Source of the DNA: Methanobacteriota archaeon | Lineage (GTDB): Archaea > Thermoplasmatota > Poseidoniia > Poseidoniales > Thalassarchaeaceae | NCBI GenBank assembly: GCA_002719615.1 | Contig: PBHZ01000015.1 | Coordinates: 52,401 to 76,408 of the forward strand | Reading direction: 5' to 3' | Length of the DNA stretch: 24,008 nt | Shown here: piece after piece, positions 1 through 8,700 of the stretch | Position numbering within the stretch: the first letter of the stretch is position 1 | How the letters are laid out: each line of letters starts with the position of its first letter | Program-made: the position numbers and the translations under genes | Notes under the pieces: generated by a model | What the model saw: the letters and a program-made list of their open reading frames with translations, nothing else | Databases searched by the model: none | Told to the model about the DNA's origin: nothing

Positions 1-1038
1 TCCCGCTTCGATGAGAAATCTCTGAACTGCTGCAGATCTTACTCCTGATCTACAATAAATTACAATATCTTTATCCGAAGGTATTTCTTGAATTCTATTT
101 GGTATTTCAGTATGGATTATAGTTAAATTGGTACCTTCTATTTTTGAAATCAGTTCTTCATCAGGCCTCCTTACATCAAGAAGAAATGGTTTCCAATTAT
201 CATTATTTATTTTATCCAAATACTCGAGAGGAGTTATGTCACCAAAAGAAGAAGAACTCATGCAATATTCCGATTCCAAAGAGAGTTCAGATATTAACCC
301 CCTAGATGTATTAGCTTCAAATTTCAATATTCTAGAAGACATAGATAGTGCGTTAAAAAGAAATAATTTTCCAGAAAGAATGTTGCCCATTCCAAGTATT
401 ATTTTTATAGCTTCAGCGGCTTGTATAGAACCTATTATGCCAGGCAGAATCCCTAAAACTCCTGCTTCTGTACAATTTGGTGCAAATTCTAAAGGCGGAG
501 GTTTTGGGAATAAATCCCTGTAATTCAATCCATGGGAAGAATTAAATGTAGAAACTTGACCTTCAAATTGATGAATACTAGCAAATATCCAAACCTTATC
601 CAAAATTTCACATGCATCATTTATTAGGTATCTAGTTTCAAAATTGTCCGTCCCATCAATAATTATATCGAATTGTTTAATTAAATCTAACGCATTTTCA
701 ATATTCAATCTGGCATTGAAAGTTTTCACAGTTATCTCGGGATTTAGATCTAATAATCTCCTCTTTGCCGAATCGACTTTGAATTCACCTAAATTTGCAT
801 AACTATGAATTACTTGTCTTTGAAGGTTTGAAACATCTACCTTATCATCATCTATTATCCCTATCCGACCAAATCCTGCAGCTGCTAAATATAATAGACA
901 AGGAGAGCCAAGGCCCCCTGCGCCGACGACTAAAACTGAAGAATTTTTGAGCTTTATTTGACCTTTCATACCTACTTGCGGCAAAGAGAGATGTCGTGCA
1001 TACCGTTCTAATTCAGAATTAGATAATTCTCCTTGCAT
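1..1038 (-). CDS. MoeB/ThiF-type E1 sulfur-carrier activating enzyme with C-terminal rhodanese domain (3' end cut off)
   Basis: The reading frame is open from an ATG at 1038 to the window edge (346 codons seen). Residues about 10-250 are a ThiF/MoeB adenylyltransferase domain: nucleotide-binding GAGGLG at 39-44, a TDNFETR motif, and a CTEAGVLG segment. From about residue 275 a rhodanese domain follows, with the active-site loop CRSGVRS starting at Cys329. Such proteins (MoeZ, Uba4/MOCS3) adenylate the C-terminal glycine of a ubiquitin-like sulfur carrier (MoaD, ThiS or archaeal SAMP) and pass sulfur to it from the rhodanese cysteine. The products feed molybdopterin, thiamine or tRNA thiolation. 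The usual zinc CxxC is NYRD here, the pattern I recall for MoeZ-like members. It is the last visible gene of the minus-strand cluster, 54 bases behind the small membrane protein. Family call is firm; the carrier is unknown. Confidence 0.93.
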   Translation of the reverse strand, partial: MQGELSNSELERYARHLSLPQVGMKGQIKLKNSSVLVVGAGGLGSPCLLYLAAAGFGRIGIIDDDKVDVSNLQRQVIHSYANLGEFKVDSAKRRLLDLNPEITVKTFNARLNIENALDLIKQFDIIIDGTDNFETRYLINDACEILDKVWIFASIHQFEGQVSTFNSSHGLNYRDLFPKPPPLEFAPNCTEAGVLGILPGIIGSIQAAEAIKIILGMGNILSGKLFLFNALSMSSRILKFEANTSRGLISELSLESEYCMSSSSFGDITPLEYLDKINNDNWKPFLLDVRRPDEELISKIEGTNLTIIHTEIPNRIQEIPSDKDIVIYCRSGVRSAAVQRFLIEAG

Positions 1039-1092
1039 GACTCTCCGAAGAGTACTCCAAACAAGTGTTCTTCGGTCTTAATTGAAAATTTA

Positions 1093-1470
1093 CTAGATAA
1101 TGAATAGCCTAACAGCAGCAATAGTCCAACCAAATCTTCCCCAAAATCTTGTAAATATTTGACCATTTCTAGGGTCTATCTCGAAACCAAAGAAACTCTT
1201 TAGTAGTCTTGTAATGAAATTTTGTCCGGTTGCATTATCAGGCCTTGGAACTTTTCTGAAATAACGTTCAATATCAGTAAGGATACAATATCCATCTCGG
1301 AAAAACCATAATATTTCTGTTAATCCATATAATATTAAAACTCCCCACCACATCCATTCATATGGCCCAATCCACATAAAACCACAGAAAAAGGTGATAA
1401 TAACATGTGTTAAATAAAATAATTCAGCAAATCTCTTGTTTATCCAACTTACTTCTATTGAAGTTTGCAA
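1093..1470 (-). CDS. Small hypothetical membrane protein
   Basis: I do not recognise this 125-residue protein. Two hydrophobic, Trp-rich segments at about 18-33 and 37-56 look like membrane helices. A conserved-looking Phe-Phe-Arg-Asp-Gly-Tyr turn follows, then a basic, aromatic C-terminal half (about 67-110) and a short hydrophobic tail. The start is a TTG. It is preceded by AAGGTGA, whose first two bases belong to the trxB stop codon, so translation is probably coupled to trxB. The weak resemblance to DUF2784-like small membrane proteins is only an impression. Its place between thioredoxin reductase and the E1-rhodanese gene suggests co-transcription, not a function. Confidence 0.7.
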   Translation of the reverse strand: MQTSIEVSWINKRFAELFYLTHVIITFFCGFMWIGPYEWMWWGVLILYGLTEILWFFRDGYCILTDIERYFRKVPRPDNATGQNFITRLLKSFFGFEIDPRNGQIFTRFWGRFGWTIAAVRLFII

Positions 1471-1479
1471 GAAATCACC

Positions 1480-2409
1480 TTAATGCTGTTCTTCTAACCA
1501 TTTTTCTGTATCTATTGCTGCCTGACATCCCATGCCAGCTGCAGTAATTGCCTGTCTATATCTAGTATCAACTACGTCTCCTGCAGCAAATACTCCAGGG
1601 ACACTAGTCATTGTGTGGATATTTGGAATTATATACCCCGATTCATCAGTTTCAACCTGATTTTCTAAAAATTGAGTTATTGGCTTATGGCCTATGGCAA
1701 TAAAAGCCCCTGTACAAGAGATTTCTTCTTCACTATTATCTCTTGAATCTGTTAGTATTGCACCAACGATACCATTTTCATCGGAAAGCCATTTTTTGAT
1801 AGTTTTAAATGTCCTGATCTCAATTTTTGGATTATTCAGAGCTCTTTCATACATAACCTTTGAAGCTTTGAAAACGTCTCTTCGATGAATAATTGTTACT
1901 TTACTAGCAAATCTAGTCAAGAATGTCGCCTCTTCCATTGCAGAATCTCCTCCTCCAATGACCAATACTTCTTCATCTCGGAAAAAGGCACCATCACAAG
2001 TCGCACAAGTACTTATTCCTCTTCCTTTTTGTTCTTCTTCACCTTCTGCTCCTAACCAAATAGACTCAGCTCCCGTACAAATAATGACTGAACGTGATAA
2101 AAATAATTCACCCTCGACCCATACTTTGAATGGTTGCTCAGAAAAATCTACACGTTCAACGTTTTTATCATGTACTTCTAGGCCAAATCTTTCAGATTGT
2201 TCACGCAATTGTAACATCATTTCGGGGCCTCCGATTCCTTCGGGATAGCCGGGGAAATTTTCTATATCAGAAGTGAGCATTAATTGCCCTCCGGACATGT
2301 AGCCTGCAAACATTAGTGGTTCAAGTAACGCTCTTGCTGAGTATAATCCTGCTGTATATCCCGCTGGCCCAGAACCTATGATAATTACATTACGCACTGC
2401 AACATCCAT
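1480..2409 (-). CDS. trxB: Thioredoxin reductase (NAD(P)H, FAD-dependent)
   Basis: This is a full-length, 309-residue low-molecular-weight thioredoxin reductase. It has an N-terminal FAD-binding GSGPAGYTAG motif at about 12-21, the redox-active CATC disulfide at Cys135 and Cys138 followed by DG, a second dinucleotide-binding GGGDSAMEEA motif, and the C-terminal FAD motif ending GVFAAGDVVD. It transfers electrons from NAD(P)H through FAD to a thioredoxin or glutaredoxin partner in the cytoplasm. It sits 45 bases after ribH. The gap is T/A-rich and could hold its own promoter, but the shared direction with the riboflavin/FAD genes fits supply of its cofactor. A glutaredoxin-like protein encoded at 9535-9804 is one possible partner. 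The electron donor cannot be read from the sequence. Confidence 0.96.
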   Translation of the reverse strand: MDVAVRNVIIIGSGPAGYTAGLYSARALLEPLMFAGYMSGGQLMLTSDIENFPGYPEGIGGPEMMLQLREQSERFGLEVHDKNVERVDFSEQPFKVWVEGELFLSRSVIICTGAESIWLGAEGEEEQKGRGISTCATCDGAFFRDEEVLVIGGGDSAMEEATFLTRFASKVTIIHRRDVFKASKVMYERALNNPKIEIRTFKTIKKWLSDENGIVGAILTDSRDNSEEEISCTGAFIAIGHKPITQFLENQVETDESGYIIPNIHTMTSVPGVFAAGDVVDTRYRQAITAAGMGCQAAIDTEKWLEEQH

Positions 2410-2454
2410 ATGACTTCCAACAAGGGATGTGTTTTGAATATTAACTTAAAAATA

Positions 2455-2850
2455 TTAATTTTTCATTTTAGTTATTGCATTTACTGCTGCTCTTGAATGA
2501 GGTTCTATCCTTGGCTTAATATGCTCTTTTTTTGCTCCGGGACCGATAATCCCAAGGCCAATGGGAATATTATATTTTAATTGTAAATTGATTATTGAAC
2601 TAATTACAGCTTGACCCATCACTACTCCATGTTGGGTTTCTCCTTCTTCTATTATTCCAAGAGTAACTATGCCCTCTAGATTATTCTCTGTAATCATTCT
2701 ATTAATAGTGAGCGGGATTTCCATTACCCCAGGAATCCATTTTATGAGAGATATTTCAAAACCGTTAGAAATTGATTGTTCAGTAGCATAATGTAACATA
2801 CTTTCCATTTCTTCTTTATGAAAAGAAGTACAAATTATGCCTATTTTCAT
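2455..2850 (-). CDS. ribH: 6,7-dimethyl-8-ribityllumazine synthase
   Basis: Lumazine synthase condenses 5-amino-6-ribitylamino-uracil with 3,4-dihydroxy-2-butanone 4-phosphate, the RibB product, to give the substrate of RibE. The protein is 131 residues. It shows the substrate-binding SFH near the N-terminus, the WIPGVMEIP segment at about 38-46, and the GETQH motif whose His74 is the expected proton-transfer residue. A GPG turn and a C-terminal helix follow. I start at the ATG at 2850 because GAGGGAG lies four bases before it. An in-frame ATG at 2862, directly touching the ribE stop codon, would add four residues but has no ribosome-binding site. It is tightly coupled to ribE. Confidence 0.93.
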   Translation of the reverse strand: MKIGIICTSFHKEEMESMLHYATEQSISNGFEISLIKWIPGVMEIPLTINRMITENNLEGIVTLGIIEEGETQHGVVMGQAVISSIINLQLKYNIPIGLGIIGPGAKKEHIKPRIEPHSRAAVNAITKMKN

Positions 2851-2853
2851 TTT

Positions 2854-2860
2854 CTCCCTC
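2854..2860 (-). promoter_or_regulatory. Ribosome-binding site of ribH
   Basis: GAGGGAG on the minus strand, followed by AAA and the ATG at 2850. It decides the ribH start in favour of 2850 over the ATG at 2862. Confidence 0.6.
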
Positions 2861-2862
2861 AT

Positions 2863-3474
2863 TTAAGTATTATTTGAATTTTCCATTATCGATGCTACTG
2901 TTGAAACTACGGCTTGGGTTATTGAGTCTATTTCTATATTTACCAAACTACCTTCTATTTTTGAATTAATTGTAGTGCGCTCAAGTGTTTCGGGTATTAG
3001 ATGAAGATTGAAAGTGTTTTCATTTACGTTTCCAATAGTCAGACTAATGCCATCTATGGCGATGTATCCTTTTTCTAGAATGTAGGGCTTTAATTCATCA
3101 TTTACTGATATCTCTAAATCGACGCCTTCACCATTATTTCTCCTGGATACGACAGATGATTTACACATTATATGACCTGAAAGTAGATGCCCTCCCAATT
3201 CATCTCCCATTTTCAAAGCACGTTCTAAATTTACAATATCTCCTTCTACAGCCTGACCAAGTGTTGTACGCGATAAGGTTTCTTCTATAGCGTCGAAAAG
3301 AACTATTGTATCTTTTTGACTTGTCACAGTCATACATACTCCATCAATAGATACACTTGCGCCAAGACTTAGGTGACCACTCAATTGACCTAAATCGATA
3401 GAAAAGGTTGATGAGGTACTTTTTTTATCAATCGAAATGATAGTACCAGTTCCTTGTACAATTCCAGTAAACAT
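2863..3474 (-). CDS. ribE: Riboflavin synthase, two-domain lumazine-binding type
   Basis: This enzyme dismutates two 6,7-dimethyl-8-ribityllumazine molecules into riboflavin and the pyrimidine precursor. The 203 residues contain two repeated lumazine-binding domains. The first opens with the diagnostic MFTGIVQG, then GVCMTVT and ETLSRTTLG. The second has GYIAIDGISLTIG and PETLERTT. The length is the usual one for this trimeric enzyme. It is the bacterial-type riboflavin synthase, not the lumazine-synthase-related form of methanogens. Its ATG directly follows the ribL stop codon and its own stop directly precedes the ribH region, so the three genes are one translation-coupled block. Confidence 0.96.
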   Translation of the reverse strand: MFTGIVQGTGTIISIDKKSTSSTFSIDLGQLSGHLSLGASVSIDGVCMTVTSQKDTIVLFDAIEETLSRTTLGQAVEGDIVNLERALKMGDELGGHLLSGHIMCKSSVVSRRNNGEGVDLEISVNDELKPYILEKGYIAIDGISLTIGNVNENTFNLHLIPETLERTTINSKIEGSLVNIEIDSITQAVVSTVASIMENSNNT

Positions 3475-3936
3475 CTAATCTTCCTCATATGGTCCGCCCA
3501 TATCATTTGGCCAAATATCTAATATTTTTGCAATAATCTTTCTAGTACCATCCAAATCGTCAGAAAGTCCTTCAACTCTAAGAACTTCTATTTCACCAAA
3601 TCCATGTTCAATTAATCCTTTCTTAATTGAATCTATAGAATGTTTCTGATCATATCCTAAAGCGATTATATTTGGTCTGACTTCACTCAATATTTCAAAA
3701 ATCGGCACTTCAGGAGGATTACCAATCATTGAACTGTCCACAGGCTTTAGTCCACTAACCATTCTTGACCGTAAATTATGATTAGTTATAGGTTCATGTT
3801 TCCGTTTTCTTACCGTTTCATCATGTGCAACAACGACTACTAATTTATCTCCTAATGATTTTGCCTGTTCTAAATAATGTAAATGACCTGCATGTAGCAA
3901 ATCAAAAACCCCTACTGCCATGACTACGGTAGACAT
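3475..3936 (-). CDS. ribL: Archaeal FAD synthetase (FMN adenylyltransferase)
   Basis: The 153-residue protein belongs to the cytidylyltransferase-like nucleotidyltransferase fold. GVFDLLHAGH at 9-18 contains the HxGH nucleotide-binding signature (His15, His18), and LGYDQKHS in the middle matches the RibL-type archaeal enzyme that makes FAD from FMN and ATP. Related glycerol-3-phosphate cytidylyltransferases share the fold, but the GYDQ motif and the position among riboflavin genes favour FAD synthesis. The ORF starts at an ATG at 3936; a second ATG five codons later is also possible. It lies 31 bases after ribB and abuts ribE. Confidence 0.92.
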   Translation of the reverse strand: MSTVVMAVGVFDLLHAGHLHYLEQAKSLGDKLVVVVAHDETVRKRKHEPITNHNLRSRMVSGLKPVDSSMIGNPPEVPIFEILSEVRPNIIALGYDQKHSIDSIKKGLIEHGFGEIEVLRVEGLSDDLDGTRKIIAKILDIWPNDMGGPYEED

Positions 3937-3967
3937 ATGATAAACTCTCCAATACGAACTATATTTG

Positions 3968-4678
3968 TTAAATTATCCCCAACACACCTAAAATATCTTC
4001 ACCAGTCAACATAGGTATTCCATTCTTGATAGCGTATTTCTTAGCATCTTCAACAGAGAGTGCTCCATCTCCCTCGGGTTGTAACATTTCTGCACCTATG
4101 GTACATGGAGGTAATCCAGCAAGACGAGCCATAGCAACGGCTAATTCTGTGTGCCCTTGACGTGACTTGAGGCCTCCTGGAGATTCGCGACAAAGGGGTA
4201 TGTGACCAGGTGTTCTGAATTCCTTCCCTAAAGCTTTATGCGCCTCCAAATGATTAGAGCCATTAGAAAATATCTCATTTGTCAGTTCTCCAAATCTTCG
4301 TGTAGTTAATGCACGATCTTTATCTGTTATCCCAGTAAATGTCTTTCTATGGTTTAGAGATAATGTAAATGCTGATTTGGAATCATATTTCAAATCGTCA
4401 GTAATTAGTTCAGACAGTATGGGATTTTCCTCTACCAAATTAGGGTGAGAATGTAAATCTTGTAGCCAAGGTAATCCAAATAATTCGCCCACTTCATTTC
4501 CTATTGCTAGAAATAGTAAACCTCCACAATCTTTCCTCAGTCTCCTCATTATGCTTGGAGTAGCAACTGAAGCAGGCCAGAGTAAATCAGTTTCTTGTTC
4601 TCTGAATGAGGAATCAAAAATCATTACTGGATCTCCGTTTGAGAATGCTTCTATGGCCGCTTCCACTTGTGATGTCAT
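3968..4678 (-). CDS. ribB: 3,4-dihydroxy-2-butanone 4-phosphate synthase
   Basis: RibB converts ribulose 5-phosphate into the four-carbon precursor of lumazine plus formate. The protein shows the acidic metal/substrate loop REQETD at 26-31, the NHRKTFTGITDKDRAL segment, GKEFRTPGH, and RQGHTELAVAMARLAG, the usual order in archaeal, stand-alone RibB (no fused GTP cyclohydrolase II). I start at the ATG at 4678, giving 236 residues and the typical N-terminus in which helix VEAAIEAF leads into the first strand. The frame continues upstream to a TTG at 4729, but those residues are not typical and would crowd the divergent gene. It is the first gene of the minus-strand flavin cluster. Confidence 0.94.
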   Translation of the reverse strand: MTSQVEAAIEAFSNGDPVMIFDSSFREQETDLLWPASVATPSIMRRLRKDCGGLLFLAIGNEVGELFGLPWLQDLHSHPNLVEENPILSELITDDLKYDSKSAFTLSLNHRKTFTGITDKDRALTTRRFGELTNEIFSNGSNHLEAHKALGKEFRTPGHIPLCRESPGGLKSRQGHTELAVAMARLAGLPPCTIGAEMLQPEGDGALSVEDAKKYAIKNGIPMLTGEDILGVLGII

Positions 4679-4746
4679 GAGCCTCGGAGGGCGTACTGAT
4701 ACCCATTCTTTTCGGTCAGAAAGTATCAATTTGTAATGCCCCTCGC

Positions 4747-5631
4747 ATGGCCATGCCTAGCCGTGTAGAGGTGAGAGTCCCAGTCAGAGTTGATTTGGCA
4801 GGAGGATGGACAGACGTGCAGCCATATACTTCTGATTATGGAGGAGAAGTAGTAAATTTTACTATTAATAAATACATAAAATGCTCAATGGAAGTAGACG
4901 ATGAAGGTAAGAAAAAAATAGAATATTCTAGCGATGTCCCTACAGGATCCGGACTAGGGACTAGTGGGGCAATGAATGTTGGATTGATAGCCACTATAGC
5001 GGGAAAAAATAAAACTCCCGAAGATATTGCAGAATTGGCATTTAGATTTGAGGAGTTGCTAGAAAATAAAGGAGGTAGACAAGATCAATGGGCTTCTGCA
5101 AAAGGAGGGTTTAATCATTTATTATTTATTGGAGATGAGGTAGAATCATTACCTTTTGAGCCGATGCGTTCAGCAAAAAATTGGTTACACAAGCATTTTG
5201 TTATCTTTTTCTCCGGAATAGAGCATAATTCTGGTGAATTACATAAAGATATCTGGCACAGATATAAAAACGGTGACAAGAAAGTTCTAGAAGGTTTACA
5301 CTGTATTAGGAAGGCCGCAAGAATTATGGCAAATGGTTTACAACAGGACAGGAGAGAAATGGTTGTCGAGTCGCTAAGAGAAGTTTGTAGAGGAGTAGAA
5401 ATGATAGATTCACAGATTCATGAGCCTTTTCTTCCAGTAATCCAACCGTTACTGGATTCTAAGAAAGTTATGGCCTGGAAAGCTTTAGGTGCCGGCGGAG
5501 GAGGTTCTGTAGGTTTACTCTGCTCGGCAAATAACAAAGAAGCAGTAGTAGAAGCAATCAAGGAAAAGGGATGGAAAAATATTGAATGGGAATACGATGA
5601 TTTGGGAATAATAGTTCAGAAGAAAAAATAA
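4747..5631 (+). CDS. GHMP-family sugar kinase (HddA/fucokinase-like)
   Basis: The 294-residue protein has the three GHMP kinase motifs: VPVRVDLAGGWTD near residues 11-23, the ATP-binding PTGSGLGTSGA at 65-75, and a C-terminal GAGGGG at about 254-259. The segment GGRQDQWASAKGGFN matches the GKQDQY-type signature of D-glycero-D-manno-heptose 7-phosphate kinase and related sugar 1-kinases. It probably phosphorylates a sugar or sugar phosphate in the cytoplasm with ATP; the substrate cannot be told. It is transcribed divergently from ribB with only 68 bases between the chosen starts. A second ATG at 4753 is equally plausible. An AT-rich stretch at 4719-4731 lies at TATA-box distance. Confidence 0.85.
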   Translation: MAMPSRVEVRVPVRVDLAGGWTDVQPYTSDYGGEVVNFTINKYIKCSMEVDDEGKKKIEYSSDVPTGSGLGTSGAMNVGLIATIAGKNKTPEDIAELAFRFEELLENKGGRQDQWASAKGGFNHLLFIGDEVESLPFEPMRSAKNWLHKHFVIFFSGIEHNSGELHKDIWHRYKNGDKKVLEGLHCIRKAARIMANGLQQDRREMVVESLREVCRGVEMIDSQIHEPFLPVIQPLLDSKKVMAWKALGAGGGGSVGLLCSANNKEAVVEAIKEKGWKNIEWEYDDLGIIVQKKK

Positions 5632-5720
5632 ATGTTTATTACGAGTGAAAACTGAACTAAATGAGTATTTGTGATTTTTTTGTGCCAAATATCAAACGTT
5701 AGATTAGTTTCGTCATATAC

Positions 5721-8700
5721 ATGGTTGAGCGTAGGACACTATTGGCAAGCTCTCTCATAATGATATTCATATTGCCATTGGCAACTTCAACTATTTTACC
5801 CCCTGATAATTCCAAAGGAGGTTTTGATGCCAAAGGAGTTTGGACCGAGAGAGTAGAATCCGGGATACACAATGAATGGTGGATAGACTGGAGCAGAGAT
5901 AAGAATCTAAATCGTATTGATGATAAATTAGAGTGGATATTAGATCAACCAATGAAGATTCAGAATGACTGGTGGAAAAGAGCGCCTGAGAAGAGTTCTA
6001 GATTATTTATCAATTATGATCATCATCCAACCGATTATGATGTGAAAGCTATTGAAGAAATAGGTGGAGAAGTAACTTTTAGACCTAAATATCTTGACAA
6101 CATGATAGTTACAATTCCTACAGAGCAAATAACTAGTGAATCAGGAATTTTATCTTTAAACGGCGTAGTCATGATTGAAGATTTGGGATTAGCAGAGCCT
6201 ACTATGCATGAGGCTGCTCCTAACATGGGCGTTAACTCTGTATGGGAAGATTTAGGACTAGACGGCACTGGCTCAACCATAGCAATACTAGATACAGGAG
6301 TTAGGGGCGATCATGAAGGACTAAATGACATGGATGACGATCCATTTACTTGTGTAACTGACCCTCCGAACCCTTTAGATCCCAATCCTCAACCAATATC
6401 TGATTGTGATCCAAAAATAGTGGCTTTTTATGATGCTGTTTTTACTGACGAAGAACAAGACCCTTCCACATCTTATGATTCTGGAACTCATGGCACTCAT
6501 GTAGCAGGGATAGCAGCAGGTTCAGGAGGAGGTCAAACAGACACAACCACTGGTTTAAAGTACATTGGAGCAGCACCCGGAGCATTTCTTGTTACAATTT
6601 TGGCTTGCTGTGATGGAGATATAGAGGATATAATACAAGGCGCGCAGTGGGCTATTGAAAATAAAGAAAAGCACAGTATAGACATACTGACTTCCTCTTT
6701 AGGCGAACAGCAGATAGAGAATCATATCGACAATGATGGTAGTTCTTCCTGGAGTAGGCAAATGGACTATGTAGTCGAGGCAGGAATAATAACTACATTA
6801 TCTGCTGGTAATGAATTTGGAGGAGCGACGTTCGCGGGATGTAATACTATTGATAGCCCAGGTGATGCTGAGTTGCCAGTGACTGTTGGTAGTTTAGACA
6901 AAGACCTTGGATTGGCAATATATAGTAGTAGAGGATATACTTCTGATTTGAGAGTTAAACCTGACGTAGCAGTAATAGGTTCCAATATCATGGCGCCAGA
7001 TGCCGCGACTAGTGATGGTTACACAAGCAAATCAGGAACAAGTATGGCAACTCCTTTGATGGCAGGGATTGCAGCGTTAATGATACAAGCTAATCCAGAT
7101 TTGACTCCTGAAGAATTCAAAGATATCATCAGAGTAGATTCCATTGAAAGAGAGATAGAACTGCTCAATGATCCAGGATTTAATGATTGTAGTATATTAG
7201 AAACTAGGCCAGATAATGAATTTGGATACGGTCAGGCAGATCCTGTAGCATTTGTAGAGTCAGCAGGAAATATTGATCGTTCACTTAATATTTCTATGAA
7301 TTTGGAGACATTGCAAACCATCAACAATGAAAGTTATGTTTCTGGAACTTCTTCAGGTGCTGTATCGGGACAAGGTGGAGAGGTTCAGGTCAGAGTAGGC
7401 AGTGGAGATTGGAAAGGTGCTGCAGATGTAGGAGGAAACGGAGATTGGTCAGAATGGCGAGTTAAACTTCTACCTCATGAAAAATCAGGGAATTCTACAA
7501 TTTATGCTAGATTGATAATATCTGAAGACAGGATTTCCCCTGTTGATGCAAAGCGTGTTTTGCTTGTTGACCAAGCCGCTTCAAATATGGGCGAAGATAG
7601 AGATTTGATATCAATAGGATCATATATATTCTTCATTCCATTTTTCATTGCATTGGCAATTTTGGCCTATGCTGCGATAAATGAAAGATGGATAGATAAA
7701 CTAGAGAAAAAGGGTGAAAAATCTCAAAAAGAAAGTTTTGATATTAACAAATATGATCCCAGAAGAGGGCCGGAAGTAATCAGAAATATAGTAAAGGAGT
7801 GGAATAATGGAGCATCATTAATAGAAAATCAATTTAGAAGATTGGTATCTTTATGCGTTCTATATTTAGCACAAGGACTTCCTGCCGGATTTACTTATGT
7901 TGCCTTTGTGGCATACTTATCTGATAACGGAACTCCTCCCGAAGAAATAGCGATTCTATTTGCAACAATTGCACTACCATGGACTTTCAAATTCGTATGG
8001 GGCCCAGTGATTGATTTACTTGTAATTCCAGAATATGGCAGAAGAAGGCCATGGATTTTATTTGCTCAATCAGGGATGGTTATTTCTCTTGCAACTATAC
8101 TCTTTGTGCCTAATATTATAGATAAAATAGCATTGGTGACGATTTTGTTATTCATTCACAATCTATTTTCCTCATTACAGGACGTAAGTGTAGATGCTTT
8201 GGCTGTCGATGTATTGCAGCCTGATGAAGTAGCTAAGGCTAATGGGATGATGTTTGCTACAAAGAGAGGAGGTATGATACTTGGAGGAGCTGTCCTAGGC
8301 ATGCTAGTTCCAACTTTTGGTATTAAATTTGTAATAATGATACAAATTCCATTACTAATTTTAATTATGCTATTACCACTATTTTTACGTGAGAAACCTG
8401 AAAATAAATTATTTCCATGGAATAATTCAAGAGATGAAAATAGTAGTGGCGAGGACGTATTGGCTGATTCCAAAGAAGATTTAAGTCTAGCATGGGAAGA
8501 AAATGAAGATTCCGAATTCAGAAGCGCTCGTTGGACTGCAAGCAATATATACGAAAATAGAATTAGTATTTCTGCTGCACTATTATGGATTGGATTAGTG
8601 GCCTGGATTTTTGGTAGTTCAATAGATATTCTTTACCTCATTGGTGAGCCACTTATTGAGGGTACATTGGAAGAAATTTTTGTAAAATTATCTATCATTA

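Noticed and set aside
128..523. Plus-strand open frame of 131 codons
   Set aside because: It is the antisense shadow of the E1-rhodanese gene, whose minus-strand translation carries clear family motifs.
4679..4729. Upstream TTG start for ribB
   Set aside because: The added residues do not match RibB N-termini and leave almost no room for the divergent promoters; the ATG at 4678 fits the family.
5675..5681. T7 run after the GHMP kinase gene as an intrinsic terminator
   Set aside because: It could act as an archaeal U-tract terminator, but T runs of this size are common in this AT-rich window, so it was not listed as a feature.
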